DNA of 64,000 nucleotides from Bacteroidota bacterium (GCA_016866385.1 VGMU01000007.1:1-64000), one strand, 5' to 3'; positions 1 to 9,573 are shown, counted from the stretch's first letter. Notes: generated by a model from the sequence alone, not told the origin. Numbers and translations: made by a program.

Positions 1-2
1 AG

Positions 3-662
3 TACCACGTCAAACCAATCACTTTAGATGCAGAAGCTCAAGCGCTTCTTCAGCGTTATCCTTTCCCAGGCAATATTCGCCAACTAAAAAACATTGCTGA
101 GCAAGTGTCTTTGCTTGAAGAGCAGCGTGAAGTAAATGCACTCACCTTGACCAAATACCTACCGGAAGTAGGTGCAAGACTACCCATCACCTTGGCTATT
201 GGAACAGCGGATTCCATGGATTTCTCCGAACGGGACATTCTTTATAAGGTCCTTTTTGACATGAAAAAGGATATGAATGAATTGAAAAAATTAATCCTAG
301 AGTCCTACCAAAATGGGGGGATACATCCCACCATCATGCAAAAGCATCAAGGGCTTTTTGAAGATATTGAAACCACTACTCTAGCGAAAGAAACCTCTGA
401 AGCTCCCTCCCATTTCTCTATGCCACTGAGAATTGAAAGCACCAAAAAGGAAGAACCTGTAGAGGAGGGTTATGAGGAGGATATCATAGAAGATATCATG
501 CATGAAGAAGACGATACTTCCTTGTCTCTTGAAAGAAAAGAAAAGGAAATGATTTTAAAAGCCTTGCGAAAGCATAGCAACAAAAGAAAGTATGCAGCCC
601 AAGATTTAGGCATTTCAGAAAGAACCTTGTATAGGAAAATTAAGCAATATGATATTGAATAG
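3..662 (+). CDS. Sigma-54-dependent Fis-family transcriptional activator, C-terminal part
   Basis: The frame is open from base 3, so the gene begins before the window; the track's start at 105 is internal. The first residues are the end of an AAA+ sigma-54 interaction domain, including the conserved motif read here as YPFPGNIRQLKN. A long acidic linker follows, then a C-terminal Fis-type helix-turn-helix (LGISERTLYRKIKQY). Proteins of this kind use ATP hydrolysis to open sigma-54 promoters. The receiver or other sensory domain is out of view. Its stop overlaps the start of the LptE-like gene by 14 bases, so the two are probably co-transcribed. A sigma-54-type promoter lies 1.8 kb downstream before groES, making this activator a candidate regulator of groESL (inference). 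Confidence 0.9.
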   Translation, partial: YHVKPITLDAEAQALLQRYPFPGNIRQLKNIAEQVSLLEEQREVNALTLTKYLPEVGARLPITLAIGTADSMDFSERDILYKVLFDMKKDMNELKKLILESYQNGGIHPTIMQKHQGLFEDIETTTLAKETSEAPSHFSMPLRIESTKKEEPVEEGYEEDIIEDIMHEEDDTSLSLERKEKEMILKALRKHSNKRKYAAQDLGISERTLYRKIKQYDIE

Positions 663-1182
663 GTCGCTTGTTACTCTCCTAATTTTGGCTTTCGCCATGA
701 TGTCATGTTCTGTAAAGTACAGTTTTACTGGCACGAACATCAACTACGAGGTGGTGAAGTCATTTTCAGTAGAGAATTTTTTCAATGATTCTGGTAGTGG
801 GCCAGCCAACATGGAGCAACGATTTACCGAAGCTTTAAAAGAATACTACCAACGAAATACCCAGCTTGAACTAATCAAAAATAACGGAGATCTTCAATTT
901 TCTGGGTCCATAGTTCGCTATTCCTTGTCTCCTCAAGCCGTAGTCTCGAGTGGCAACCCGAATCTACCCGATAGGGCTGGACAAATGCGACTTACCATTG
1001 CGGTAGAAGTGGAATACGTCAACTTGACCAATGAAGAGGAAAATCTAAAACAGACTTTTTCGTTTTTCAAGGATTATGACCCCAGGACAGTTACTCTTCT
1101 TGACGTAGAAAATCAATTGGTTGAAGATATTTTTGAAATTATCATTCAAGATATTTTTACAGCCACGGTGGCCAACTGGTAA
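649..1182 (+). CDS. lptE: LptE-like outer-membrane LPS assembly lipoprotein
   Basis: A 177-residue protein with a type II signal peptide: basic start, hydrophobic stretch, then MMSC with the lipidated cysteine at about residue 20. In Bacteroidota, proteins of this size and position (after a sigma-54 regulator and before secG) belong to the LptE family, which plugs the LptD barrel and helps insert lipopolysaccharide in the outer membrane. The mature part (SVKYSFTGTNI start, FNDSGSGPANMEQRFTEAL) fits that family as I know it. The ATG overlaps the regulator's end by 14 bases. Sequence divergence in this family is high, so the assignment relies partly on context. Confidence 0.75.
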   Translation: MILNRSLVTLLILAFAMMSCSVKYSFTGTNINYEVVKSFSVENFFNDSGSGPANMEQRFTEALKEYYQRNTQLELIKNNGDLQFSGSIVRYSLSPQAVVSSGNPNLPDRAGQMRLTIAVEVEYVNLTNEEENLKQTFSFFKDYDPRTVTLLDVENQLVEDIFEIIIQDIFTATVANW

Positions 1183-1214
1183 TTTGATTATCTTTCAGAG
1201 TATTTCCATTACGC

Positions 1215-1913
1215 ATGAATTCCATCCAGTTTTTAGAACTTATTACAAAGATCCACTCCTTAGAAATGGAAGAGATATTGCAACTGAAAAAGTTGCAAAA
1301 GAATTTCCCTTTTTTCAATCTTCCTCATGCATTTATGGCTTTACATGAAAAAAAGAATAAGGAAGAAATTAGTGCTTCGCTCAGCATGGCAGCCCTCACC
1401 AGTACCAATCGGCCTAAATTAAAGAAATGGATTAACCAAAGAATGCTTGCCCCTGACACTAGAAATGGTTTTCAAGAGGCTAGCCAAACAAATCTTTCAG
1501 AAACATCCTCTTCTCTTTCTCCTAACCTTGTTCAAGGGGATAATAGCCAAGCCCAGGAGAAGCCCAAAAAGAGAAAACTACCCAAGGATGATTTGCTCGA
1601 AAGCATTAAAAGAAAAGAAAAGAAAGAAATTCTAGATTCCAAGAAACAGGAGCAAATTGACCTAATTAAAGCCTTTAGTAAAAAGGAGATTAAGGTAGCG
1701 ACCCTAAAAGAGGTGGAATCCAATGAAAAAAAAGAAAATTTAGCCGACTCAAGTACTCGTCTAAATAATCAAACCATATCTGAAACTTTTGCAAAACTCC
1801 TATTAAAGCAAGGTAAAAAAGATATGGCAATTGAAATTTATACCAAGCTTGCTTTGAAGTTTCCACAGAAAAGGGCTTACTTTGCGGACTTAATTGAAAA
1901 AATAAAAGCTTAA
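1215..1913 (+). CDS. Hypothetical TPR-like protein, conserved before secG
   Basis: A 232-residue soluble protein without a signal peptide. The N-terminal about 85 residues are helical, with short motifs such as KNFPFF. The middle (about 85-180) is a low-complexity lysine/glutamate-rich linker, and the last about 45 residues (FAKLLLKQGKKDMAIEIYTKLALKFPQK) look like one tetratricopeptide-type helical hairpin. It sits 32 bases after lptE and 10 bases before secG, so it is probably in the same operon. I do not recognise a defined function; the neighbours suggest a role linked to envelope protein or LPS export, but that is only context. Confidence 0.75.
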   Translation: MNSIQFLELITKIHSLEMEEILQLKKLQKNFPFFNLPHAFMALHEKKNKEEISASLSMAALTSTNRPKLKKWINQRMLAPDTRNGFQEASQTNLSETSSSLSPNLVQGDNSQAQEKPKKRKLPKDDLLESIKRKEKKEILDSKKQEQIDLIKAFSKKEIKVATLKEVESNEKKENLADSSTRLNNQTISETFAKLLLKQGKKDMAIEIYTKLALKFPQKRAYFADLIEKIKA

Positions 1914-1923
1914 ATCACTTCCT

Positions 1924-2280
1924 ATGTTTACGGTATTGATCAGTATAATTTTGGTTTTGGCAGTTTTACTCATCCTGGTAATCCTTGGTCAAAACTCAAA
2001 AGGTGGTGCAGGCGCCGCGTTTGGAGGCAGTGCTTCCCAAATTATGGGAGTGACCCGAACTGGAAATGTATTGGAAAAAGCTACTTGGATTTTAGCTGTG
2101 GCCATCATGGCGCTTGCCTTGGTCTCTTCCGCTTTTTATTCAAGCAGCCAGCCAAATCAGTTTTCATCTCCTAATACTGAGACTGCCAAACAGCAAGGGG
2201 CTGCTCCTGCATTTGGTGGAACAGAATCTCAACTTCCTGCTTCAGGAGGTGCTTCGGGAGATACTACTCCTTCCAAATAA
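1924..2280 (+). CDS. secG: Preprotein translocase subunit SecG
   Basis: A 118-residue small membrane protein with two hydrophobic segments (about residues 3-23 and 54-72) separated by the typical SecG loop with QNSKGGAGAAFGGSASQ. SecG associates with SecYE in the inner membrane and assists protein export. The C-terminal tail is rich in serine, alanine, glycine and glutamine, longer than in E. coli SecG but common in Bacteroidota. It is the last gene of the block that begins with the sigma-54 regulator, followed by a clear intrinsic terminator. Confidence 0.95.
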   Translation: MFTVLISIILVLAVLLILVILGQNSKGGAGAAFGGSASQIMGVTRTGNVLEKATWILAVAIMALALVSSAFYSSSQPNQFSSPNTETAKQQGAAPAFGGTESQLPASGGASGDTTPSK

Positions 2281-2301
2281 AATTCTTAAAAAACCTACTT
2301 G

Positions 2302-2336
2302 GGCCTTGCTGGGGAAACCATCAAGGCCTTTTTTAT
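2302..2336 (+). terminator. Intrinsic terminator after secG
   Basis: A seven-base-pair stem GGCCTTG / CAAGGCC with a 13-base loop is followed directly by a run of six Ts. It separates the lptE-secG operon from the independently promoted groESL operon. Confidence 0.85.
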
Positions 2337-2467
2337 TTTTAGTTGGTAGCTCACACTCGGAATAAAAAAAGAAATTTTGACAGGTTTAATTGGGAAAAAA
2401 TTTCAGTGTCTAGGGTCAATTTTCAAGATTTTACGCCGATTTGTCAGCATTTAGAAAAGTTAAGTCC

Positions 2468-2484
2468 TTGGCACAGGAAGTGCT
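2468..2484 (+). promoter_or_regulatory. Sigma-54 (-24/-12) promoter of groESL
   Basis: The sequence TTGGCACAGGAAGTGCT has the invariant GG at 2470-2471 and GC at 2482-2483 with exactly ten bases between them, matching the consensus TGGCAC-N5-TTGCW except G for the first T of the -12 element. The predicted start of transcription is near 2495, about 35 bases before the groES ATG. A sigma-54 activator is encoded 1.8 kb upstream. The match in sequence and spacing is visible; use by sigma-54 is inference. Confidence 0.75.
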
Positions 2485-2529
2485 TAATGTAGTTCATAAA
2501 ATTAATTAAACCCTAAACAATTTATATTT

Positions 2530-2808
2530 ATGTCAAAAGTGAACATCAAACCTCTTGCAGACCGAGTGTTGGTACAACCCGCTGCTGCAGAAGAAAAAAC
2601 TGCCTCCGGACTTTACATTCCGGACACTGCCAAAGAAAAACCTCAAAAAGGTACTGTCATCGCAGTAGGCAACGGAAAAAAGGATGAACCATTGACGGTA
2701 AAAGTTGGAGACACGGTGTTGTACGGAAAATATTCCGGCACTGAGTTGAGCGTCGATGGAAAAGATTACCTCATCATGAGAGAGTCTGATATTTTCGCTG
2801 TCCTATAA
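2530..2808 (+). CDS. groS: Co-chaperonin GroES
   Basis: A 92-residue protein of normal GroES length. It begins [18 protein letters not shown], has the mobile loop that binds GroEL (about residues 17-34, ending GLYIPDT), and ends ESDIFAVL. GroES caps the GroEL ring during ATP-driven protein folding in the cytoplasm. groEL follows after 37 bases, so they form the usual operon. The upstream region has a sigma-54-type promoter, and I did not see a CIRCE element, which suggests that HrcA is not the main control here. Confidence 0.98.
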   Translation: MSKVNIKPLADRVLVQPAAAEEKTASGLYIPDTAKEKPQKGTVIAVGNGKKDEPLTVKVGDTVLYGKYSGTELSVDGKDYLIMRESDIFAVL

Positions 2809-2818
2809 TTTTTGTTAA

Positions 2819-4477
<1,659 letters not shown>

Positions 4478-4499
4478 TCCTCACCTTTCCTACAAAACA

Positions 4500-4530
4500 A
4501 AAAGGAGATCCAGTTGGATCTCCTTTTTTA
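4500..4530. terminator. Strong intrinsic terminator after groEL
   Basis: A perfect 12-base-pair stem (AAAAGGAGATCC / GGATCTCCTTTT) with the tetraloop AGTT. The T-run that ends the stem continues for a few more bases. The A-tract on the other side means it could also act on the minus strand. Confidence 0.9.
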
Positions 4531-4790
4531 GTTTAGGCCGGAGCGAATTTAGCGTATCCTCAACACCGACTTTACAGTTGTATCAGAATCAAATCAAATA
4601 TAAATCAATCTATTTATCCGATTTGTCAACAGTAACCCAAGAAAAGTAGGGTTTGAAGTTCATTTAGGTGAGCTGTGGCCTGTTGACAGTCGTTTGTCGA
4701 CGATTATACGCAGTACTTCAAGCAGACTTCAAGCTCCTGGTATGATTACGAATAATCATAAACATCAAAAAATTAGTGTCAGCTAAAAAA
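4531..4790. other. Gene-free AT-rich spacer after groEL
   Basis: No credible reading frame is seen. A perfect seven-base inverted repeat ATGATTA-cgaa-TAATCAT lies at 4742-4759, just past the end of the small antitoxin-like gene; it has no adjacent T-run, so it is not a standard terminator. The stretch marks the left edge of the accessory island. Confidence 0.6.
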
Positions 4791-4958
4791 TCAATCTTCA
4801 TTTTCTCTAATGGAAATTTGATACCAAAGACCATCCATATTTCGCTTCAGCTTTCCAAAATGCTTCGTCAAATTGCCTTTTTTGCCTGATTTTTTTAGTT
4901 TCTCATTGAGAATCTTTGCTGTGTTTTTCAGGTTGGATTTGTCAATGATCAAAGTCAT
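4791..4958 (-). CDS. Small antitoxin-like protein (orphan)
   Basis: A 55-residue basic protein starting MTLIIDKSNL and containing TKHFGKLKRNMDGLWYQISI. The track start at 4988 is a TTG; the ATG at 4958 gives a start typical of this small family. From memory, short proteins with a KHFGK...DG..YQ...R pattern occur in Bacteroidota and Chlorobi next to PIN-domain toxins, so I read it as an antitoxin component. Here there is no toxin gene downstream, so it would be an orphan. It lies on the same strand as the TA pair, 114 bases downstream of vapC. Function is inferred, not shown. Confidence 0.55.
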   Translation of the reverse strand: MTLIIDKSNLKNTAKILNEKLKKSGKKGNLTKHFGKLKRNMDGLWYQISIRENED

Positions 4959-5072
4959 GATTGAAACGATTTTTCTAAAAGTTAACAAAAATGTGGATTG
5001 CTTCTAAAAAACTAAAATGACAGTTAGCGTTCTCCCCACAGTTACCCTTTTTTCAAAATAGGTCATTTGCTG

Positions 5073-5501
5073 TTACCTTCTGGCACTTTCCACAAATTTA
5101 AGGGCTTCTTCCGGAGTAAATAATGCAATACTACTGTGCTTAAAATCTACGCCATTTCTCGTTACGATTCCGCTAATATTCGGATTCAATTTAGCACTGT
5201 AATACTGCAGCGCATCTTCAAAATCATTGAATTCGGAATTTAATGATTCTTTTATACTGCTTGATGTCAAATCAATAACTTCAGTCATCTCAATCAATCT
5301 ACTGAGTATTCGAATCGTCTCTTTATGTGAGCTGACTTTTCTGACTACATAGTAGATGTTATTGTAAGAAATAGCAGACAAATACAAGTTGACTCTTCCT
5401 TTTTCAGAATAATCAAAAAGCTTTCCAGCCAAAGAAGAGAAGGGCTTACGATCTATTAAAAAGTCTATTACGATATTCGTATCCAAAAATAAATGAATCA
5501 T
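5073..5501 (-). CDS. vapC: PIN-domain toxin (VapC family)
   Basis: A 142-residue protein that is one PIN domain. It has the first acidic residue in LFLDTN (Asp7), the central acidic cluster DFEDALQ (Asp93, Asp96) and the late VTRNGVDF motif (Asp119), which together bind the metal of PIN ribonucleases. VapC toxins cleave tRNA or other RNA unless held by their antitoxin. The start codon overlaps the stop of the upstream DUF6364 gene by four bases (ATGA), the standard antitoxin-toxin arrangement. It lies in the cassette-like island. Confidence 0.9.
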   Translation of the reverse strand: MIHLFLDTNIVIDFLIDRKPFSSLAGKLFDYSEKGRVNLYLSAISYNNIYYVVRKVSSHKETIRILSRLIEMTEVIDLTSSSIKESLNSEFNDFEDALQYYSAKLNPNISGIVTRNGVDFKHSSIALFTPEEALKFVESARR

Positions 5502-5746
5502 TGGGCATGTTTTTTAGAAATTGCTTCAGACAATTCCTTCTTGTAATCAAAGTCTTTGGGAAGTTTGATTGAGCCCATTAATTCTTTCACCTTCGGGGAA
5601 AAATCTTCAGGAGTAGCTTCCTTCTGGACGAGCGCTTTCAAATAGTTCTCAATCAGCCCTGACAAACTTCTGCCGTTTTGCTTTGCATATACTTTTGCAG
5701 ATTCAATGACTTGTTTTTCTACAGATAGCGTAAGTTTGGTTGCCAT
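5498..5746 (-). CDS. DUF6364-type antitoxin of the PIN toxin
   Basis: An 82-residue protein starting MATKLTLSVEKQVIESAKVYAK. The first about 45 residues have the short strand plus helices of a ribbon-helix-helix or related DNA-binding fold, including the SLSGLIENYL segment, and the C-terminal half is charged and probably wraps the toxin. Proteins of this type (DUF6364) pair with PIN toxins in Bacteroidota. It overlaps vapC by four bases. Antitoxins usually repress their own operon; the AT-rich leader at 5747-5800 with ACGTA repeats (ACGTAT, ACGTAAA on the minus strand) is a candidate operator. Confidence 0.8.
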   Translation of the reverse strand: MATKLTLSVEKQVIESAKVYAKQNGRSLSGLIENYLKALVQKEATPEDFSPKVKELMGSIKLPKDFDYKKELSEAISKKHAQ

Positions 5747-5822
5747 ATACGTGTAATTTAGTATTCAAATTTACGTATTAATATTGTGTTGAGCAATTGG
5801 GTTGTGACTATTTTGGATGCTT

Positions 5823-5904
5823 CCCGCTAACGGTTTGCGTGTAGGCGATGTTGCCTTGTGTTGCGCCTGCGACAAGGCAATATCGCTTACACGCTGTTAT
5901 GGGC
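5823..5904 (-). other. attC-like integron recombination site
   Basis: An 82-base imperfect palindrome. Arms of 23 bases (5837-5859 and 5872-5894) pair with only two mismatches, both leaving G/T-type irregularities, around a 12-base loop. On the minus strand it opens with GCCCATAAC and ends with GTTAGCGGG, which resemble the RYYYAAC and GTTRRRY boxes of attC sites only loosely. The opening box is the exact complement of the GTTATGGGC at 6651-6659, as expected for the two ends of one gene cassette. Structure is seen; function as attC is inference. Confidence 0.65.
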
Positions 5905-6658
5905 TGGTCTCTATTTAATAGTTGGTTTTGTTGCCTTTAAACTGTCAAAATACTTTAATGTGTTTTTTGCATCTTCAATAATTTTTGGTGACCAAATAAA
6001 TTCTTGCTTATCATGACCTAGTGCTGTAAATTTTACTGTTTTAGCTGCAGCTATTTTATTGATGATATCCGCCTCAGCAATCTTATTAAAAGTGCCATAA
6101 ACAAAAAGTGTATTTTTTTCAGGGCCCAACTCAGATGTCATGACACTTTCGTAGTTGATTTCATAATCATCTATTTTTAATATGCCTTTTGAAGGATAAA
6201 CAGAAACATATTTGTCATAATGCGCTACTCCAAAAGTTAGCTTCCACTCTGCTTCTTTTTCATCATACTCTTTAGCATATTCAAATCCAATATTGTATGG
6301 TCTGTAATAAAGGCTATCTCTATTGAATTTTGGATAAACAGCAAGTTTCTGGTCCGCAAAAGAAGTGTCTACGTAGAAGTATGTTTCTATTTTACCTGAT
6401 ACTATTCCTAAATCGTTTTGTTTTGAATTACTATTGCCACATCCAGTTAAAATTATTGAAGCAATTAAAATTACCCCGAAAATTGTCATTACTTTTTTCA
6501 TTATTGTTTGATTTAAATTTTGTTCCTACTCGTTTGGATTTTCGGCATACTCCCTGTTTTTAGAGTGGTTTTCTTTTCTCCACTTTTTGTCTATCACTTT
6601 AGGTGGTCAGCCCGTTGGCTTTCGCAGACCGTCTTTTGGTTTTTATACTTGCCCATAA
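5831..6658 (-). mobile_element. Candidate integron-type gene cassette carrying a lipoprotein gene
   Basis: On the minus strand the unit begins at G^TTATGGGC (6659/6658), contains one promoterless-looking gene in the forward direction and ends with the attC-like palindrome at G^TTAGCGGG (5831). One gene plus one downstream palindromic site with a matching boundary box is the classic cassette layout. No integrase gene is in the window, so if real this is an isolated or relic site (SALIN/CALIN type). Confidence 0.55.
5911..6501 (-). CDS. Lipoprotein of unknown function, cassette-borne
   Basis: A 196-residue protein with a lipoprotein signal (hydrophobic stretch then ILTGC, Cys21) followed by an asparagine/serine-rich tether. 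The mature part is about 170 residues, mixed strands and helices, with many Tyr, Lys and Asp; I do not recognise a family. It ends six bases before the attC-like palindrome, typical for a cassette gene. The coding sequence is more AT-rich than the neighbouring S10 peptidase and amidohydrolase genes, consistent with acquisition by transfer. Confidence 0.7.
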   Translation of the reverse strand: MKKVMTIFGVILIASIILTGCGNSNSKQNDLGIVSGKIETYFYVDTSFADQKLAVYPKFNRDSLYYRPYNIGFEYAKEYDEKEAEWKLTFGVAHYDKYVSVYPSKGILKIDDYEINYESVMTSELGPEKNTLFVYGTFNKIAEADIINKIAAAKTVKFTALGHDKQEFIWSPKIIEDAKNTLKYFDSLKATKPTIK

Positions 6659-6690
6659 CTTCGAAATAAGCGATAAAATCGTTTCGGCTT
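6604..6690. other. Cassette boundary box and nearby hairpins
   Basis: GCCCATAAC at 6651-6659 is the reverse complement of GTTATGGGC at 5896-5904 and marks the upstream cassette end. Inside the cassette leader lies a nested inverted repeat (GGTC...GACC around AGCC-AACG-GGCT on the minus strand, 6604-6631). Outside it, at 6661-6683, CGAAA-CGAT-ttt-ATCG-ctta-TTTCG can form a short hairpin just after the S10 peptidase stop, either a weak terminator or the remnant of a neighbouring recombination site. Confidence 0.4.
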
Positions 6691-6700
6691 TACTATGATT

Positions 6701-8209
6701 TTATTTACTTACCGTACTTTGAATAAAGGACTTCAAATCCTGACGGAATTGCCCTGCGGAAGGCAAGTGCGTGTACATCATATGACCCGCCTCGTAGTAG
6801 GTCATCTTGATTCTATCGGTAGCACTTTTTGGTAAATCCAAACGGGAAATGGAATGCTCTACCCCATGAAATACGGTCGCCAAGTCGTAGTAACCATTCA
6901 TGATCAAAACCTCCACATGCGGATCTTTGCTCAAGGCTTCCGCCATGTCAGGCAGGGTAGTTACTGCAGCATCTGCACCCCAGAAATTATTCCCTTGGTG
7001 CTTCCAATCCCACTTAAATCCTTCCTTGGCATAGGCAGAAGTCGCATAGCTCAGGTCCTTGCTTACCCCCAAGCTTCCATGGTAGTAATCCAAAAAGCCC
7101 ATGGTATAGGCCGGTGAAATGGCATCGCTCTGCGGATCGGTAAAGGCTGACATGGCCATGGGATCTAAGTTGATCCCCTTGTACCTAGAATCCAATCGAC
7201 CCACGGTCATCCCCTCCTCACGGAGCAGTTCTTGGTAGAATTCCCCTGGAATGATCCGAAGATTTGCTCGCTCCCAAACCCCCGAACTAATGCCGGTAAA
7301 GCCTTCCAATTTCTTCGCGATAGAAGACTTCTCTACCGAAGTCATTCGGTTTCCTTTAAACAAGGCTGGAGCGTATTCCTTCTCTACAAATTCACGCACC
7401 TGCTGCACAAAGTCTGGAAGATTGCTTCCTGAGTTGGCCACTTTCTTATGGTACCAACTCGTTGCCGCTACTGTAGGCAAGTACACGAGGTAAGGCAAAT
7501 CCTCATTCGGCGCAAAAAACAAGGTGCGTAGGTCAAACACGGCAGATACCATGATCACTCCATTTAAGGCATAGCCCTTGTCCAAAAGGTAGTTCATCAC
7601 CCCAGCATTTCGGAAGGTACCGTAGCTCTCCCCCAAAATGTATTTTGGCGAATTGAGACGGTCGTGTTCCTTCAGAAACTGCATGATAAACAAGCTAATA
7701 CTTCGAATGTCTTGGTCTACACCCCAGAAATCAGCTCCTTTGGAATCGCCAATTGGTACGCTCAAGCCTGTTCCTACCGGATCCATCATGACCACATCGG
7801 CCACATCCAAAATGGAAAACTCATTGTTTACCAATTGATAAGGAGCGGCTTGGTTGTAGTTTGGATCGTCCACTACAATTCTTTTGGGACCCATCACCCC
7901 CATGTGCAACCAATAGGAAGAAGATCCCGGGCCTCCATTGTAGGCAAACACGATGGGGCGGTTTTTCTCAGGGTTATCCTTGAAATACGCGGTGTACCCA
8001 AAAAGCGCGATGGGCTTGTTGTTCTCATCTTTCAATTGGAGCGTGCCCGCTTCCGCTGAAAGTGGAATCACCTTTCCATCCAAGGTGACGGATTGCTTGG
8101 ATTTGGCCACTTGCGCGGCAGGGAGAGCGGCAACACTGCCCTCTTTTTGACTCTGAGCCATAGTCGCTCCGGAGAGCATCAATAGGCAGACTAGTGCGTG
8201 AATTTTCAT
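6701..8209 (-). CDS. Exported serine carboxypeptidase-like peptidase, family S10
   Basis: A 502-residue protein with a Sec signal peptide (cleavage after about residue 18, ATMAQS). It shows the S10 family marks: the oxyanion-hole motif NGGPGSSS near residue 91, the nucleophile in GESYG (Ser195), Asp442 in NGYYDLAT and the catalytic His476 in AGHMMY. S10 enzymes release C-terminal residues from peptides at acidic pH; many bacterial homologues are periplasmic with untested substrates. It is 43 bases downstream of the amidohydrolase gene, so the two are probably co-transcribed and process peptides together (inference). Confidence 0.9.
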   Translation of the reverse strand: MKIHALVCLLMLSGATMAQSQKEGSVAALPAAQVAKSKQSVTLDGKVIPLSAEAGTLQLKDENNKPIALFGYTAYFKDNPEKNRPIVFAYNGGPGSSSYWLHMGVMGPKRIVVDDPNYNQAAPYQLVNNEFSILDVADVVMMDPVGTGLSVPIGDSKGADFWGVDQDIRSISLFIMQFLKEHDRLNSPKYILGESYGTFRNAGVMNYLLDKGYALNGVIMVSAVFDLRTLFFAPNEDLPYLVYLPTVAATSWYHKKVANSGSNLPDFVQQVREFVEKEYAPALFKGNRMTSVEKSSIAKKLEGFTGISSGVWERANLRIIPGEFYQELLREEGMTVGRLDSRYKGINLDPMAMSAFTDPQSDAISPAYTMGFLDYYHGSLGVSKDLSYATSAYAKEGFKWDWKHQGNNFWGADAAVTTLPDMAEALSKDPHVEVLIMNGYYDLATVFHGVEHSISRLDLPKSATDRIKMTYYEAGHMMYTHLPSAGQFRQDLKSFIQSTVSK

Positions 8210-8252
8210 ACTTATAGCGTTTTATAATGGGAATATAGCTTTTTGATGTGCC

Positions 8253-9530
8253 TTATTGCTTGAAAATTTTACCTTCCTTCATCACAAAAATGACCTCTTT
8301 CATCGCTCGGATATCTTGGTCAGGGTTACCTTTTACCGCGATGATGTCGGCAAGTTTGCCACCCTCAAGCGTTCCTAACTTATCTTCAATACCCATAAGC
8401 AGGGCAGCATTTAAGGTGGCTGCTTGTATGGCCTCTAGGTTAGGCATCCCCACTTCGGTCATGTAGATAAACTCGCGGTAATTGTCCCCATGGGGAAATA
8501 CGCCCGCATCGGTTCCAAAGGCAATTTTTACTCCTTTTTTATAGGCAGTTGCAAAGGTTTGTTGGATTTGAGCTCCTATGCGCATGGCCTTGTCACGAAC
8601 TACTGGCGGGTAGTAACCGGGGATTTTTGCATATTCTGCCGCCGACATCCCAGCCGTCACCGTAGGCACTAGCCAAGTACCGGCTGCTACCATCTCATCC
8701 ATGGTTCCTTCTGTCATCAAGGTTCCGTGTTCTATGGAATGAATACCTGCCTTCACCGCCCGTTTCATCCCCTCATCTCCATGGGCATGCGCAGCGACGT
8801 GCATACCAAAATCCCTGGCAGTCTCCACCACTGCTTCCAGTTCGTCCTGCTGAAATTGGGGAGCAGAGCCATCCCGAGCCACAGAGAGTACTCCACCTGT
8901 AGCGGTTACTTTGATGACATCCGAACCGTACTTTACCGCTTGACGAACCGCCTTTCTGGCGTCGTAAGGCCCATTGATTACTCCAGACTCAGGTCCTGGA
9001 TCTCCCATCAAGTCCCGCTTTACGCCATTGGTAGGGTCTGCATGCCCTCCTGTAGGTGCAATGGATTTTCCAGCAGTGTAGATTCGAGGCCCCACTACCA
9101 ATCCGGCATTGATCGCATTTCGTAGTGCAATATTTACTCCTGAACCACCCATATCACGTACTGTAGTAAAGCCTGCCATTAAAGTGACTTGAGCGTAGGG
9201 CAAGGCCTTGTAAGCTACATCGGCCTCGTTGTCTCGAAAACCGTCTGCATAGCGTGTAGGACTGGTTTGTTGCTCGATGTGCACGTGCATGTCCATGAGG
9301 CCAGGCATCACCGTGGCTTTACTCAAATCCACCACTTGCTCTCCTTCTTTGGGAGATTGAAAACCAGGACTTACCGATACTATGGTAGTTCCCTCTATTT
9401 TTATGGTTTGTTGGGTCAATACCTTTTTATTTTTTACATCAATCAGCCGGCCCGCATGGATATAGGTCACTTGGGCCCAGGTGGCTAGAGATAAAAGAGA
9501 AAATAGGCAAGAGAAAATAATTTTTTTCAT
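8253..9530 (-). CDS. Exported metal-dependent amidohydrolase (prolidase-like)
   Basis: The track starts at 9587, but the ATG at 9530 begins a clean signal peptide (MKKIIFSC...ATWAQ), giving 425 residues. The amidohydrolase superfamily metal motifs are present: HVH in GLMDMHVH (His82, His84), HAHGDEG, SIEHGT, and GTDAG near the C-terminus. It fits the cd01299 group, often called imidazolonepropionase-like or Xaa-Pro dipeptidases, which cleave small N-acyl or prolyl peptides. The S10 peptidase follows on the same strand. The exact substrate cannot be told from sequence. Confidence 0.88.
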   Translation of the reverse strand: MKKIIFSCLFSLLSLATWAQVTYIHAGRLIDVKNKKVLTQQTIKIEGTTIVSVSPGFQSPKEGEQVVDLSKATVMPGLMDMHVHIEQQTSPTRYADGFRDNEADVAYKALPYAQVTLMAGFTTVRDMGGSGVNIALRNAINAGLVVGPRIYTAGKSIAPTGGHADPTNGVKRDLMGDPGPESGVINGPYDARKAVRQAVKYGSDVIKVTATGGVLSVARDGSAPQFQQDELEAVVETARDFGMHVAAHAHGDEGMKRAVKAGIHSIEHGTLMTEGTMDEMVAAGTWLVPTVTAGMSAAEYAKIPGYYPPVVRDKAMRIGAQIQQTFATAYKKGVKIAFGTDAGVFPHGDNYREFIYMTEVGMPNLEAIQAATLNAALLMGIEDKLGTLEGGKLADIIAVKGNPDQDIRAMKEVIFVMKEGKIFKQ

Positions 9531-9573
9531 AAGGAGGTGGGGATAGGTGTAGTAGGGAAAGATAAGATAATCC

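Noticed and set aside
4742-4759. ATGATTA/TAATCAT repeat as a terminator or attC site
   Set aside because: Too AT-rich, no T-run, and no recombination boxes next to it.
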